Positions 46,706 through 57,722 of a DNA stretch of 64,000 nt are shown here, in pieces. This DNA comes from Terriglobia bacterium. Lineage in GTDB: Bacteria > Acidobacteriota > Terriglobia > Acidiferrales > UBA7541. A program made the translations under genes and the position numbers. Numbering within the stretch: position 1 is the stretch's first letter; each line of letters starts with the position of its first letter. The notes under the pieces were generated by a model that was given only the letters and a program-made list of their open reading frames with translations, was not told the DNA's origin and did no database searches. Where the stretch lies: positions 1 to 64,000 of the forward strand of contig JAIMAG010000009.1 of the NCBI GenBank assembly GCA_023512135.1. Reading direction: 5' to 3'.

Positions 46706-47866
46706 ATGACGGCACGGGTCAGCATCGAGAACGCGGCAGCCACCGCGCGCCAGCCGGAAACGATTCGCGTTCCGGAGATCGAACCGGGCGTCGGCTGTGA
46801 TTTTGATTCCTATCTTCTCGTGCCGGATACCTCGCTCGACGACCGCATCGGCCGCGCCGTGGCCCGGCTGGGTCGGGACGTCGTCATTCTCGGACACCAC
46901 TACCAGCGCGACGAAGTGATCCGCTGGGCGCACTTCCGCGGCGACTCGCTCCGGCTGAGCCAGCAGGCGGCGGCCGCCGACGCACGCTACATTGTGTTTT
47001 GCGGCGTTCACTTCATGGCCGAAAGTGCCGATATTCTTCGCCGGCCTCATCAGACCGTCATCCTGCCCGACCTGAACGCCGGCTGCTCGATGGCCGATAT
47101 GGCCAGCATCGAACAGGTGGAGACCTGCTGGGCCGAGCTGGAGTCGGTCGGCGGGCTGCGCGTGGTGCCGGTCACCTACATGAACTCCAGCGCGGCCATC
47201 AAGGGCTTTACCGGCCGGCACGGGGGTGCCGTCTGCACCAGCTCGAACGCCGCTGCGGTGCTCCAGTGGGCTTTCCAGCGCGGCGACCGTGTTCTGTTCC
47301 TCCCCGATGAGCATCTCGGCCGCAACACCGCCTATCGCATGGGCATCCCGCTTGACCGCATGGTCATCTGGGATCCCTTTCTGCCCCTGGGCGGGAACAC
47401 GCCGCAGGCGTTGCGGGCAGCGCAGATGATTCTGTGGAAAGGGTATTGCTCGGTGCACCAGCGCTTCCGCCCCGAGCACGTCGATCGCGCTCGCGCCGCC
47501 GACCCGCAGGTACGCGTCATCGTCCACCCGGAATGCCGCTGGGAGGTGGTCCAGAAGGCTGATTGTGTCGGCTCGACCGAGCAGATCATTCGTACGATCG
47601 TGGCTGCGGAACCGGGCTCTCACTGGGCGGTGGGCACGGAGATTCACCTGGTGAATCGCCTGGGCAAGGAACTGGCCGATCGGCGCGTGCAGTCCCTGGA
47701 TCCGAACGTCTGCGTCTGCACCACGATGTTTCGCATTGCACCCCAGCATCTGCTCTGGGTACTCGAGAATTTGGTCGAGGGCCGGGTGGTGAATCCGATT
47801 GTCGTGGATGAGGAAACAAAATCCTACGCTCGCTTGGCCCTGGAACGCATGCTGGCATTGTGCTGA
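46706..47866 (+). CDS. nadA: Quinolinate synthase
   Basis: A 386-aa [4Fe-4S] enzyme that condenses iminoaspartate with dihydroxyacetone phosphate in NAD synthesis. The motifs ILGHHYQRDEVIRWAHFRGDS, YIVFCGVHFMAESADIL, the cluster Cys in LNAGCSMADMA, VTYMNSSAAIKGF, CTSSNAAAVLQWAF and HPECRWEVV are all present. The length fits the longer, B. subtilis-like group. It follows moaA by 64 bases and could be co-transcribed. No nadB is present here. Confidence 0.95.
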   Translation: MTARVSIENAAATARQPETIRVPEIEPGVGCDFDSYLLVPDTSLDDRIGRAVARLGRDVVILGHHYQRDEVIRWAHFRGDSLRLSQQAAAADARYIVFCGVHFMAESADILRRPHQTVILPDLNAGCSMADMASIEQVETCWAELESVGGLRVVPVTYMNSSAAIKGFTGRHGGAVCTSSNAAAVLQWAFQRGDRVLFLPDEHLGRNTAYRMGIPLDRMVIWDPFLPLGGNTPQALRAAQMILWKGYCSVHQRFRPEHVDRARAADPQVRVIVHPECRWEVVQKADCVGSTEQIIRTIVAAEPGSHWAVGTEIHLVNRLGKELADRRVQSLDPNVCVCTTMFRIAPQHLLWVLENLVEGRVVNPIVVDEETKSYARLALERMLALC

Positions 47867-47872
47867 ACAACC

Positions 47873-48337
47873 ATGGGGGACGAAGAGCGCGAATTCAGCA
47901 AGCTGTTTTCTTTGAAAGAGGCGGAGCGCGTGCGCGCTCAGGTTGAGCCGGTGCTCATCGAGGCCATGGAGCTTCGCCGTCACATGCAGGAAGTTGCCGG
48001 GCAGCTTGCTGAGATTGTCAGTCGCATCCAGTTGCTCGGCGGCACACTGATTCCGCTCGAGCGCGCCGCCAGTCTGCGTCACGAGCACAACCGCATCGCC
48101 GAGCAGCTCCGGAAGAAACTCGAGCAGATCCACGCCACTGGCTGCCTGGTCAAAGACCTGGAGATGGGCTTGCTCGATTTTCCCTCCGTGCTCAACAACG
48201 AAGAAGTCTTCCTCTGCTGGCGGCTGGGCGAAGACCGCATCCGGTTCTGGCACCGGCTCGACGAAGGCTACGCCGGCCGCAAGCCGCTCGAACCTTCCGC
48301 ACCGGGCTCGACCGGTCCGGAGCCGCCGGTGAACTAG
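47873..48337 (+). CDS. DUF2203 family protein
   Basis: 154 aa. The N-terminus [19 protein letters not shown] and the diagnostic stretch [17 protein letters not shown]...[16 protein letters not shown] identify the DUF2203 family, small helical proteins of unknown function found widely in bacteria. A Pro/Ser-rich tail follows. It starts 6 bases after nadA, so the two are probably co-transcribed. Confidence 0.85.
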   Translation: MGDEEREFSKLFSLKEAERVRAQVEPVLIEAMELRRHMQEVAGQLAEIVSRIQLLGGTLIPLERAASLRHEHNRIAEQLRKKLEQIHATGCLVKDLEMGLLDFPSVLNNEEVFLCWRLGEDRIRFWHRLDEGYAGRKPLEPSAPGSTGPEPPVN

Positions 48338-48419
48338 CCCCGCTGCAGCCTGCGCTCCGTGCTGGCGGGTTGGGTGCCCGCCGGGGCAGGACCCGTACAT
48401 TCCATTTTTGAGGTTGCGC

Positions 48420-50531
48420 ATGACCGCACAACACGGAAACCGTCTCCAGCACGCGGCCAGCCCGTATCTCCGCTCCGCCGCGCACCAACCGGTGGACTGG
48501 TACGAATGGGGCGAAGAAGCTTTTGCCCGCGCCCGCGCCGAAGACAAACCCATTCTGCTCGACATCGGTGCCGTCTGGTGCCACTGGTGCCACGTCATGG
48601 ATCGCGAAAGCTACGAAAACCCGGAAATCGCCGAGCTGATCAATCGCCACTTCATTCCCGTCAAGGTGGACCGCGACGAGCGCCCCGACGTGGATGCCCG
48701 CTACCAGACGACCGTCAGCGCCATCTCGGGCCAGGGCGGCTGGCCGCTGACGGCCTTCCTCACTCCCGAGGGGATGCCGTTCTACGGGGGTACCTACTTT
48801 CCTCCGGAAGATGCCATGGGTCGGCCGGGCTTCAAGCGCATCCTCGCTGTCGTGGCGGAAGCTTTTCGTTCCCGCCGTGCTGATGTGGATCGCTCGGCTC
48901 GGGCGCTGGCAGAGGCCGTAGCGCAGGCAGAGGGGTTCAGGGAGGCCCGCGGCCACTTCGAACCCGAACTGGTGGATCGCCTGACCGACAACATTCTACG
49001 CCGGTTTGACTTCCGCTACGGCGGTTTCGGTCAGGCTCCGAAATTTCCTCATCCGGCCGCTGTGGACCTGCTGCTGGAACGCTATCAGGCCACCCGCGAG
49101 TCGTCGCTGCTCACCGCGGCTGAGACCACGCTCGAGCAGATGGCTCGCGGCGGCATCTATGACCAGCTCGCCGGCGGCTTCCACCGCTACTCGGTGGACG
49201 AACGCTGGCGCGTTCCCCATTTCGAGAAAATGTCCTATGACAACTCGGAGCTGCTGAAAAACTATCTGCACGGATTTCAGGTCACCGGCAAGCCGCTGTT
49301 CCGCGAGGTGGCCGAAGGCATCCTCGCTTGGGTGGACGAAACACTCAGCGATCGCGCCCGCGGCGGCTTCTATGCCAGTCAGGACGCCGACTATTCCCTG
49401 CAGGACGACGGCGATTACTTCACCTGGACGCGCGCGGAACTGCGCGCGGTCCTCTCGGAGGAAGAAGCCCAGATTTTCGAGCGTATCTACGATGTGAACG
49501 ACATCGGCGAAATGCACCACAACCCGGCCAAGAACGTGCTCTGGCTCGCCCGCCAGCCCGAAGAGGTGGCTCGGGAACTTGGCCGCGATGTCGCCGAAGT
49601 TCGCCTGCTCGCCGCCCGCGCCCGCGGCAAGCTGCTGGCCGCACGACGCCAGCGTCCCACCCCGCGCGTGGATACCACGCTGTACACGGCCTGGAACGCC
49701 ATGTTCATCTCTGCGTATCTGGAAGCCGCGCGCGTGCTCGGCCGCGAAGATTGTCGCGCATTCGCCCTGCAGTCCCTCGAGCGCCTGGTTCAGCAAGCCT
49801 GGGTCGAAGGACAGGGCTTCGTCCACCGTTTTTCTGCCGCCCCGTTGCCGGGCCTGCTCGATGACCAGGTCTTTTCCATCCTCGCTCTGCTGGATGCCTA
49901 TGAGAGTACGCTCGACCGCCGCTGGTTTGCGCTCGCCGAACGCGCGATGCGCCTCACCATCGAAAAATTCGGCGATGCCGAAGCCGGCGGATTCTTCGAC
50001 CGCGCCCAGGATGCTCCGCTCCTCGGCGGGCTCGACGTTCGCCGCAAACCGCTGCAGGATGCGCCGACCCCGAGCGCGAATGCGGCTGCGGCCGTTGCAC
50101 TGTGTCGGCTGTACGCGCTGACCGGAGACCCGTTCTTCCACGAACAGGCGCGCCGTACCCTGGAAGCGTTTGCCGGAGTGGTCGTGGAGTACGGATTGTT
50201 TGCGGCCAGCTACGGGCTCGCGGCGGCGCTTTTTGTCCGTCATCCGCTGCAGGTGGTCATCACGGGCCTACCGGACGACCCGCAGGCGGCGCGGCTAGAA
50301 TCGGCGGCAAACAGCGTGTACCGCTTCGGCAAAGCCGTGCTGCGCGTCACCCCCGAACGGCTCGCCGCGGATGCGCTGGCGCCGGCGCTCCGGCAGACGA
50401 TTCCTCATTTGCGCGCCGACGTGCCCCAGGCGCTCGTCTGCGTGGAGACCCGTTGTCATCCGCCGGTCACCGAGCCCGACCGGCTGGTCGCGCTGCTCAC
50501 TGAAGTGGCTTCCACCCGCGCTGCCGGTTGA
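48420..50531 (+). CDS. DUF255/YyaL-type thioredoxin-domain protein
   Basis: 703 aa. It opens with the DUF255 block [28 protein letters not shown], a thioredoxin-like domain with a CHWC motif ([15 protein letters not shown]) and [10 protein letters not shown]. The rest is an (alpha/alpha)6-barrel resembling glycosidase-type folds ([39 protein letters not shown]). The family (human SPATA20, bacterial YyaL) is widespread but its activity is unknown. ATG 48420 has TGAGG upstream. It overlaps none of its neighbours but the metallophosphoesterase starts about 100 bases after it. Confidence 0.9.
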   Translation: MTAQHGNRLQHAASPYLRSAAHQPVDWYEWGEEAFARARAEDKPILLDIGAVWCHWCHVMDRESYENPEIAELINRHFIPVKVDRDERPDVDARYQTTVSAISGQGGWPLTAFLTPEGMPFYGGTYFPPEDAMGRPGFKRILAVVAEAFRSRRADVDRSARALAEAVAQAEGFREARGHFEPELVDRLTDNILRRFDFRYGGFGQAPKFPHPAAVDLLLERYQATRESSLLTAAETTLEQMARGGIYDQLAGGFHRYSVDERWRVPHFEKMSYDNSELLKNYLHGFQVTGKPLFREVAEGILAWVDETLSDRARGGFYASQDADYSLQDDGDYFTWTRAELRAVLSEEEAQIFERIYDVNDIGEMHHNPAKNVLWLARQPEEVARELGRDVAEVRLLAARARGKLLAARRQRPTPRVDTTLYTAWNAMFISAYLEAARVLGREDCRAFALQSLERLVQQAWVEGQGFVHRFSAAPLPGLLDDQVFSILALLDAYESTLDRRWFALAERAMRLTIEKFGDAEAGGFFDRAQDAPLLGGLDVRRKPLQDAPTPSANAAAAVALCRLYALTGDPFFHEQARRTLEAFAGVVVEYGLFAASYGLAAALFVRHPLQVVITGLPDDPQAARLESAANSVYRFGKAVLRVTPERLAADALAPALRQTIPHLRADVPQALVCVETRCHPPVTEPDRLVALLTEVASTRAAG

Positions 50532-50632
50532 GAACCTTCCCCGGTCTGTACGATTTGCCCGGCAGCGGCTGCCGATTTACACTGGTAGCGGCGCGGGCAC
50601 GCCGAATTTTTTTGCTGGCAAGGAGCATTCGT

Positions 50633-51925
50633 TTGGATTTCTTCTGGGTGGTTCTCGCGCGCACGGTTTTCTTCGGAACGCTTCTCGCGCTGCTGTACTT
50701 TTCGCAGCGGTTCTGGTTCCGGAGCGTTTGGCGGCTGTTGGCGCGGGTTCGGCACCCTGGGCTGCGGCGGCTGCTGCGCGCGGCCGCGCTCGCGGCTGCC
50801 GTGCTGGTCGTTGTACTGGTGCTGGCGTGGATGCTGGGCATGCGTGGCGTGCTGTTCCCGCGCAGCACCTACGCTCTGCTGGGGATGTGGCTTTCCAGCG
50901 CACTGTTCGCGTGGCTGGCGGTGAAACTGGTGCACGGCCTGGAATGGACCTGGCACCGGCTCGTCGCGCTGGGACAGCGATGGTCGCCGGTTGAGCTGGC
51001 CGACCCGGGCCGGCGCTACTTTTTTCAAACGGCTGCCTTTCTGGCCGGGGCCACGCCGTTTGTCGGCGCGTTATATGGTTTTGCCGCCGAGCGACTGCGC
51101 TATCGCATCGAGCGCGTCGATGTGCCGATTCCGGAGCTGCCCGAGGCGCTCGATGGCTTCCGCATTCTCCAGTTGAGCGACATTCACATCGGCACCTATC
51201 TGCCAGCCGAGCAGCTCCGTCGCGCTGTCGCGATGGCCAATGAACTTGAGCCCCATCTGGCCGTCGTCACCGGCGATTTCCTCACCAGTGCCGCCGACCC
51301 GCTGGAAGACTGCATCGCCGAGTTGGCTGCCCTGCGGGCCCCGCTTGGCCTGTGGGGCTGCAACGGCAATCATGAAATTTATGCTCGGGCCGAAGACCGC
51401 GCCACGGCATTGTTTGCCCGGGTCGGCGGTCGCATTCTCCGCCAGGAAAGCGCCGAGCTCGTCTGGCGCGGGCTGCCACTGAATCTGATCGGTGTGGATT
51501 ATCAGCGGACCCGTCCGCCGCTCGGTCACTGGCCGCCCATGCTGGCGGGCGTGGAACGTTTGGTGCACCCCGCGCGGTTCAACATCTTGCTTTCGCACAA
51601 CCCGAACGCCTTCCCGCGCGCCGCCGAGCTGGGCATCGAACTGACACTGGCCGGACACACCCACGGCGGTCAGGTGCAGGTGGAAATTCTCGACAGCCGC
51701 ATCAGCCCGGCACGATTCATCACCGAATTCATTGCCGGTCTTTACCAGCGACCGCTGCCCTCCGGTACGTCCGCAGTCGGTGCCGCGGCGGCTTTGCCCG
51801 GTGAAGGGGCTCCGCGTCGCCTGGCTTCGTTGTATGTGAATCGCGGACTGGGCACGGTGGGCGCTCCGGTGCGCCTGGGGGTTCCGCCCGAAATCACCCT
51901 GCTGGTGCTGCGTCGCGCCGGCTGA
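50633..51925 (+). CDS. Membrane-anchored metallophosphoesterase
   Basis: 430 aa. Four to five N-terminal helices (FFWVVLARTVFFGTLLALLYF; LAAAVLVVVLVLAWMLG; LLGMWLSSALFAWLAV; FFQTAAFLAGATPFVGALYGF) precede a calcineurin-like phosphoesterase domain with LSDIHIG, VVTGDFLT, GNHEIY, LSHNP and AGHTHGGQ, i.e. the full dimetal site. It resembles UDP-2,3-diacylglucosamine hydrolase-like or YkuE-like proteins; the substrate is unknown. The start is TTG 50633: AAGGAG (50620-50625) stands 7 bases before it, whereas an upstream TTG at 50528 would add a basic tail. Confidence 0.85.
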   Translation: MDFFWVVLARTVFFGTLLALLYFSQRFWFRSVWRLLARVRHPGLRRLLRAAALAAAVLVVVLVLAWMLGMRGVLFPRSTYALLGMWLSSALFAWLAVKLVHGLEWTWHRLVALGQRWSPVELADPGRRYFFQTAAFLAGATPFVGALYGFAAERLRYRIERVDVPIPELPEALDGFRILQLSDIHIGTYLPAEQLRRAVAMANELEPHLAVVTGDFLTSAADPLEDCIAELAALRAPLGLWGCNGNHEIYARAEDRATALFARVGGRILRQESAELVWRGLPLNLIGVDYQRTRPPLGHWPPMLAGVERLVHPARFNILLSHNPNAFPRAAELGIELTLAGHTHGGQVQVEILDSRISPARFITEFIAGLYQRPLPSGTSAVGAAAALPGEGAPRRLASLYVNRGLGTVGAPVRLGVPPEITLLVLRRAG

Positions 51926-51997
51926 CGCGCGGCGATCACTCGCGATGGCTTGAGGCCGCCTGCTGGGCCTGCGGAAGGTTTGTCAGTGGCTGGGGCC

Positions 51998-52654
51998 TCA
52001 CTGCTGGCCGCCGAAGCGAACGGCCACGCCTGCGCTCACCCGCACACTGTGGCGCACCTCACCGGAATGCCAGACAGGCAGGTAGTCCACCTGCACGATG
52101 CGGATGGCCAGCGCGGGCAGCACGTTCCAGTCCATGCCCCCGCCGATGCCCATCGCGAACCGTGCCCCGGATTTCGTTTCGGTGACCTCCAGGGTGTCCA
52201 GGTTGAACACGGTGGCGCGCGTACGTACCAGTCCCACCTGGAAATGGCCGAAAAAGTCCAGTGCTGCGTCCCGTCGTGTGGAAAAGCGCGGTCCGCCCAG
52301 AAACTGCAGACTGCTGTAGGTGACGAGTAAGGGTTGGGCAAACTGCTCGAGAATGCACTCGAAGTCGTTCGGCGCGCACTCCGGATTCTTCTGGAAGCCC
52401 AGCTCCGCTGCCAGGCTGACGTGCGGGTTCAGCCAGTACGCCACGCCGCCCCAGCCGCCTACCGCATCGTCGCGGAAAGGCATTCCCGGTGCGCTCAGGC
52501 TCTGATACGCAAAGCCTCCGTTGATTTCCCAGCGAGGAATTTCCTGTGCGGCCACACCGTGCGGCATCAGCAGGAGCACAAAAACCGCCATCGCCGCAGC
52601 AGCGATCAGCCGGCCCGGGCATTCGAACCTGCAGCCAGAAATGGAAAATTTCAT
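51998..52654 (-). CDS. Outer-membrane beta-barrel-like protein
   Basis: 218 aa with a signal peptide (RLIAAAAMAVFVLLLMPHGVAAQ). The mature part shows alternating aromatic/polar strands (RWEINGGFAYQSL, GWGGVAYWLNPHVSLAAELGF, LDFFGHFQVGLVRTRATVF, SGARFAMGIGGGMDWNVLP) and ends in a beta strand (RVSAGVAVRFGGQQ). Two Cys (ECAPNDFEC) may form a disulfide in a loop. It is a small 8-strand-type barrel of unknown function. No protein family is certain. Confidence 0.72.
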   Translation of the reverse strand: MKFSISGCRFECPGRLIAAAAMAVFVLLLMPHGVAAQEIPRWEINGGFAYQSLSAPGMPFRDDAVGGWGGVAYWLNPHVSLAAELGFQKNPECAPNDFECILEQFAQPLLVTYSSLQFLGGPRFSTRRDAALDFFGHFQVGLVRTRATVFNLDTLEVTETKSGARFAMGIGGGMDWNVLPALAIRIVQVDYLPVWHSGEVRHSVRVSAGVAVRFGGQQ

Positions 52655-52739
52655 CGCGTGCCCCCGAAAATCTTCTTTCTAGATGCGATCGGCAAAAGCC
52701 CCGTTGTCTCGCTCCGGCCAGAGGGCCTGTGCCGCCCGG

Positions 52740-54228
<1,489 letters not shown>

Positions 54229-54294
54229 AATAGTGTCCGCCGGCGCCGACCGGACTGGCGCGGCTGCGTCCCGCATACAGACCCCACCGGGTCG

Positions 54295-54999
54295 ATGGCC
54301 ATGACCGATGTGAATCACCAGGAACTTCTCCGCGAGGAATTCAACCGCTGGGCCGAGGCTGGCCGCGGCGAAGAAATGGAGCGTGAACACCGTCGCATAG
54401 CCGAGCAGACCCTGGCCCTGATGCCGTTCCGCACGACCGACAATGTGCTGGATGTCGGCTGTGGTGCCGGCTGGCTCGCCCGGCTGCTGGCCGAGCGTGT
54501 TCCCGAAGGCCGCGTCGTGGGCATGGACGTCAGCGACCAGATGGTTCGCCGCGCCCGCCGCAACAACGCCGATCTCCTGCACGCGCTGTTCATCGTCGGG
54601 AGCGTCGAGGAGATCCCCTGGGAATCGCACTTCTTCGACAAGGTGATTTCGGTGGAGTCCGCTTATTACTGGCCCGACCCCGCCGCGGGCCTGCGGGAAA
54701 TCTTCCGCGTGCTGCGCGAAGGCGGCAGCGCCTGGATTCTGATCAACTACTATCGCGACAACCCGCACTGTCATCAGTGGGGTCCGCTGCTCGCGGTGCC
54801 CACCCATCTGCTCAGCGCGGAACAGTGGGCCGGGTTGTTCCGCCAGGCCGGTTTCGCAGAAGTCGCCTGGCGCTGCATCCCGGATGATACGCCGGTGCCG
54901 GAAGTGTACACAGGCCGCTGGTTCCGCGATGCCGCGCAGTTGCGTGCCTTCCGCGAGCAGGGAGCCCTGCTCATTCACGGCACCAAGCCGCGTGTGTGA
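54295..54999 (+). CDS. Class I SAM-dependent methyltransferase
   Basis: 234 aa. The Rossmann methyltransferase core has motif I VLDVGCGAGWLARLL, acidic motif II VVGMDVSDQ, and ISVESAYYWPDPAAGLREIFRVLREGG. This is the ubiquinone/sterol/small-molecule type (Methyltransf_11/25-like). The C-terminal part is specific and unassigned. Two ATG codons (54295 and 54301) are possible starts and neither has a good ribosome binding site. It follows thiC by 66 bases; whether it belongs to that transcript is unclear. Confidence 0.88.
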   Translation: MAMTDVNHQELLREEFNRWAEAGRGEEMEREHRRIAEQTLALMPFRTTDNVLDVGCGAGWLARLLAERVPEGRVVGMDVSDQMVRRARRNNADLLHALFIVGSVEEIPWESHFFDKVISVESAYYWPDPAAGLREIFRVLREGGSAWILINYYRDNPHCHQWGPLLAVPTHLLSAEQWAGLFRQAGFAEVAWRCIPDDTPVPEVYTGRWFRDAAQLRAFREQGALLIHGTKPRV

Positions 55000-55133
55000 C
55001 TCTGCACCGAGCTCGCCACAATCGCTTCATAGAATGCACTGCTCGCGCAAATATCTTTCGCCGCCAGCACGTCTTTGGCTTCCCTGTCGGATGTGACGGC
55101 TTCGCCGGCGGAAGCTCCGGAGGACGGGTGCAT

Positions 55134-56075
55134 TCAGTTGGGTAGAAAACCTTCGGTGCGCCAGGCTGCAACCACCTGTTCGAGGCCTTCGTGGTAGGTG
55201 GGGTAGCGCGGCGTCCAGCCGGTCGCTTGGCGGAGCCGCCGGTTCGAAGTCACGATGGACGAGGTCATAAACCGCACGGCCGCCTCCCCAGCCACCAGCC
55301 GCGCCAGCCACTTGGGCACGCGCCGCGGCGGCGGGGCGCCGAGCCGGGCGGCAAAACTCGTCAGCAGCTCGCCCACGCTCACCGGTTCGTCGTCCACCAC
55401 ATGCCACAACCCGTTCAAGCCGGCTGTGGCGACGGCGAGGAACGCTCCGGCGGCATCATCCACATGGATCATGCTCCAGCGAGCGTCCCCGCGACCGACC
55501 ACAGGCAGCCGCCGGCGGAGCAGCTCTCTGCCGAAGTGGCGTGTGCTGGCTGCCTCGGGCGAATAGAACAGCCCGCAACGGAGCACGCCCACGGCTATCC
55601 CGGTTTGTGCGCCGGCGGACTGTACGATGCGTTCGCCATCTACGGCAGATTCCGTCAGCGGCTCACGGGTCTGCGGTGCCTCTTCGTCGAACGGCAAGCC
55701 ATCCGCCGGCCGTGCCACCCACACAATGCTCTGAAACAAAAAGATTCGTGCGCCCACCTGTCCGGCCGCGGCAATCAGCGCGCTGGTGCCCTCGCGCCGG
55801 ATACGGTCGTTCAGTGCCCAGTCGGCCGGACGGGTTTTTACAGCGGTGGGGATTGCGGTGGCGGCATGGATTACCACACTGCAGCCAGAAGCCGCACGCG
55901 CCAGAGCCTCGGGATCGAACAGGTCTCCAGGACGCGGTTCGGCGCCGAGCTCGCGCAAGAGCTGCTCATTCTTTTCGCTGCGGGCCAGCCCGAACACCTC
56001 ATGACCGGCCGCGCGGAACCGGCGCACCAGCGCCCGTCCCAGTACTCCGGTGGCACCGGCGATAAAAACCCGCAT
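55134..56075 (-). CDS. NAD(P)-dependent epimerase/dehydratase family protein
   Basis: A 313-aa extended short-chain dehydrogenase. It begins with the GxxGxxG cofactor motif ([20 protein letters not shown]) and contains DVVIHAATA-like VVIHAATAI, the [16 protein letters not shown] segment, and a C-terminal half resembling nucleoside-diphosphate-sugar epimerases. The catalytic Tyr-x3-Lys is not clearly visible, so it may be an atypical or NmrA-like member. ATG 56075 has GGTGGAGG upstream. Divergent from nuoB. Confidence 0.82.
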   Translation of the reverse strand: MRVFIAGATGVLGRALVRRFRAAGHEVFGLARSEKNEQLLRELGAEPRPGDLFDPEALARAASGCSVVIHAATAIPTAVKTRPADWALNDRIRREGTSALIAAAGQVGARIFLFQSIVWVARPADGLPFDEEAPQTREPLTESAVDGERIVQSAGAQTGIAVGVLRCGLFYSPEAASTRHFGRELLRRRLPVVGRGDARWSMIHVDDAAGAFLAVATAGLNGLWHVVDDEPVSVGELLTSFAARLGAPPPRRVPKWLARLVAGEAAVRFMTSSIVTSNRRLRQATGWTPRYPTYHEGLEQVVAAWRTEGFLPN

Positions 56076-56109
56076 CCACGCCTCCACCCGGCGCTGCCCA
56101 GACAGGTTT

Positions 56110-56139
56110 TTGACTCTTTGTGCGGCCAGCAGATATACT
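56110..56139 (+). promoter_or_regulatory. Strong promoter of nuoB
   Basis: TTGACT (56110-56115), 18 bases, TATACT (56134-56139), one of the best matches to consensus in the window. It fixes the transcript start near 56146 and so excludes longer in-frame N-termini for nuoB. Confidence 0.7.
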
Positions 56140-56183
56140 ACGAGCGCAAGGAATTCCAAAACGGTTTCGAGGAGCACCCGAAC

Positions 56184-56738
56184 GTGCTGGCGAGCCGCCA
56201 CGACCGCAATTTCATGATTACGACGGTGGACTACGTCTTCAACTGGGCACGAAAGAGTGCCATCTGGCCGTTGACGTTCGGCCTGGCCTGCTGCGCCATT
56301 GAGATGATTGCTTCGACCACCTCCCGCTTCGATATTGCTCGCTTCGGCGCTGAAGTTTTCCGTCCCTCGCCGCGCCAGGCAGACCTGATGATTGTCGCCG
56401 GCACAGTTACGTTGAAGATGGCCCCGGTGCTGAAACGCGTCTGGGACCAGATGCCCGATCCCAAATGGTGCATTTCGATGGGTGCCTGTTCCAGCGTCGG
56501 CGGGCCGTTCAATGTTTATTCCGTGCTGCAGGGCGTGGACAAAATTGTGCCGGTGGACGTCTACGTGATCGGCTGCCCGCCCCGGCCCGAGGGCCTGTTC
56601 TACGCGTTGCTGAAGCTGCAGGACAAAATTGACCAGATGTCGCTGGCGCGCCGACCCACGGAGGTGCGGCTGGAGCCGGGCATGGTCGAAGACTTCAAGC
56701 GCGGCGTCATGGTGGCGCAAACCCTGCAGCCGCGTTGA
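56184..56738 (+). CDS. nuoB: NADH-quinone oxidoreductase subunit B (stand-alone)
   Basis: A 184-aa subunit of respiratory complex I that binds cluster N2. The four Cys ligands are Cys36 and Cys37 ([10 protein letters not shown]), Cys102 (MGACSSV) and Cys131 (IGCPPRPEG). GTG 56184 is chosen: GAGGAG lies 9 bases upstream and a strong promoter sits before it. Start sites further upstream would lie outside the transcript. No other complex I genes are in the window, although nuoB normally lies in a nuo operon. A Rieske ferredoxin gene follows 44 bases downstream. Confidence 0.94.
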   Translation: MLASRHDRNFMITTVDYVFNWARKSAIWPLTFGLACCAIEMIASTTSRFDIARFGAEVFRPSPRQADLMIVAGTVTLKMAPVLKRVWDQMPDPKWCISMGACSSVGGPFNVYSVLQGVDKIVPVDVYVIGCPPRPEGLFYALLKLQDKIDQMSLARRPTEVRLEPGMVEDFKRGVMVAQTLQPR

Positions 56739-56782
56739 ACAGTTTTCTCCGGTATCCATTTCATCCCGCAAAGGAGCCCAGG

Positions 56783-57088
56783 ATGGCGTGGTTGCGCGCA
56801 GTCAAGAAAGCGGAAATTCCGCCGGGGACGGTGGCCGAGCTTCAACTCGACGGCAAGACCATCGCCCTGGCCAATGTGGAGGGCACCTTTTACGCCATCG
56901 ACAACACCTGCCTGCATCGCGGCGGCCCGCTGGGGCAGGGCGAGTTGCAGGGCAAGGTCGTCACCTGTCCCTGGCACGGCTGGCAGTACGACGTCACCAC
57001 CGGCAAATCCACGATGAATCCCGCCGTCGGGGTCACCTGCTACCGGGTTGAAGTGCGCGGCGACGACGTCTGGGTAGATTGCGGCTGA
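56783..57088 (+). CDS. Rieske [2Fe-2S] ferredoxin-like protein
   Basis: 101 aa, consisting of a single Rieske domain with CLHRGGPLGQ...CPWHGWQYD (CxH-x16-CxxH) and the closing segment YRVEVRGDDVWVDCG. It resembles the soluble Rieske ferredoxins and small nitrite-reductase-type (NirD-like) domains that pass electrons to oxygenases. AAGGAG (56770-56775) stands 7 bases before the ATG. It is probably co-transcribed with nuoB. The PaO-like oxygenase in this window lies 30 kb away, so a partnership is speculative. Confidence 0.9.
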   Translation: MAWLRAVKKAEIPPGTVAELQLDGKTIALANVEGTFYAIDNTCLHRGGPLGQGELQGKVVTCPWHGWQYDVTTGKSTMNPAVGVTCYRVEVRGDDVWVDCG

Positions 57089-57139
57089 CGACGTGGCCGT
57101 CCTTTTGCTGCTGCCGAGCGTTCTTTTTTCGCAAACCGG

Positions 57140-57169
57140 CTGCCACCGGGCCCGCGACGCGTGTATAGT
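57140..57169 (+). promoter_or_regulatory. Possible promoter of the EVE gene
   Basis: CTGCCA (57140-57145), 18 bases, TATAGT (57164-57169). The -10 ends 12 bases before the chosen GTG at 57182, giving a very short leader. The -35 is weak. Confidence 0.35.
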
Positions 57170-57181
57170 GCTGCCGAGACG

Positions 57182-57649
57182 GTGGAACGCGTGCGCAAAG
57201 CAGCGGTCTCGCGGCGGCACTGGATCTTCGCCGTCGATCCGCGCCAGTATCACTGGGATACCCTGTTTGTGAAAAACAAAGAAATGTGGCGCGGTGCCGG
57301 CACGCAGCCGGCCACGCTGCGTCAGGTGCGACAGGTGCGCCGGGGCGATCGTGTCCTTTGCTATCACGGCGCCCCCGAACGCGCCGTCTACGCTATCGCC
57401 GAAGTGAGCCGCGAGCCGTATCCCGATCCGCTCGATCCCTCCGGTCGCAGCCTCACGATTGACCTGCGTGCCATCCAGCGCCTGCCGCGCCCGATTCCTC
57501 TCGACGAGTTGAAAAAGACCCCTGAGCTGCGCAAGATGAAATTTTTGAAGAATGTTCGCGCCACGATCTCCCCGCTGACCGAAGCCGAGTACGCTGCCAT
57601 TTTGAAGCTGGCCGGCATCGTGGCGCAGATTGGCATCCCGCTGCCCTGA
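57182..57649 (+). CDS. EVE domain-containing protein
   Basis: 155 aa. The PUA-like EVE fold is recognised from HWIFAVDPRQYHWDTLFV, MWRG, RRGDRVLCYHGAPERAVYAIAEV, EPYPDPLDPSG and the C-terminal ATISPLTEAEYAAILKLAG. EVE proteins bind modified bases in DNA or RNA and often belong to restriction or RNA-modification systems, but no such genes are adjacent here. GTG 57182 is the likely start; GTG 57191 is an alternative. Confidence 0.87.
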   Translation: MERVRKAAVSRRHWIFAVDPRQYHWDTLFVKNKEMWRGAGTQPATLRQVRQVRRGDRVLCYHGAPERAVYAIAEVSREPYPDPLDPSGRSLTIDLRAIQRLPRPIPLDELKKTPELRKMKFLKNVRATISPLTEAEYAAILKLAGIVAQIGIPLP

Positions 57650-57722
57650 ACCCGCCGGCATCGCACTAAATTTTTTGCGAGCTCTGGTCTCGCGCAGTCC
57701 GGTTTAGTACTATACGCGCGCT

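Noticed and set aside
55191-56183. An in-frame N-terminal extension of nuoB of about 330 codons
   Set aside because: It lies upstream of a strong promoter, overlaps the epimerase gene antisense and has no NuoB-like sequence.
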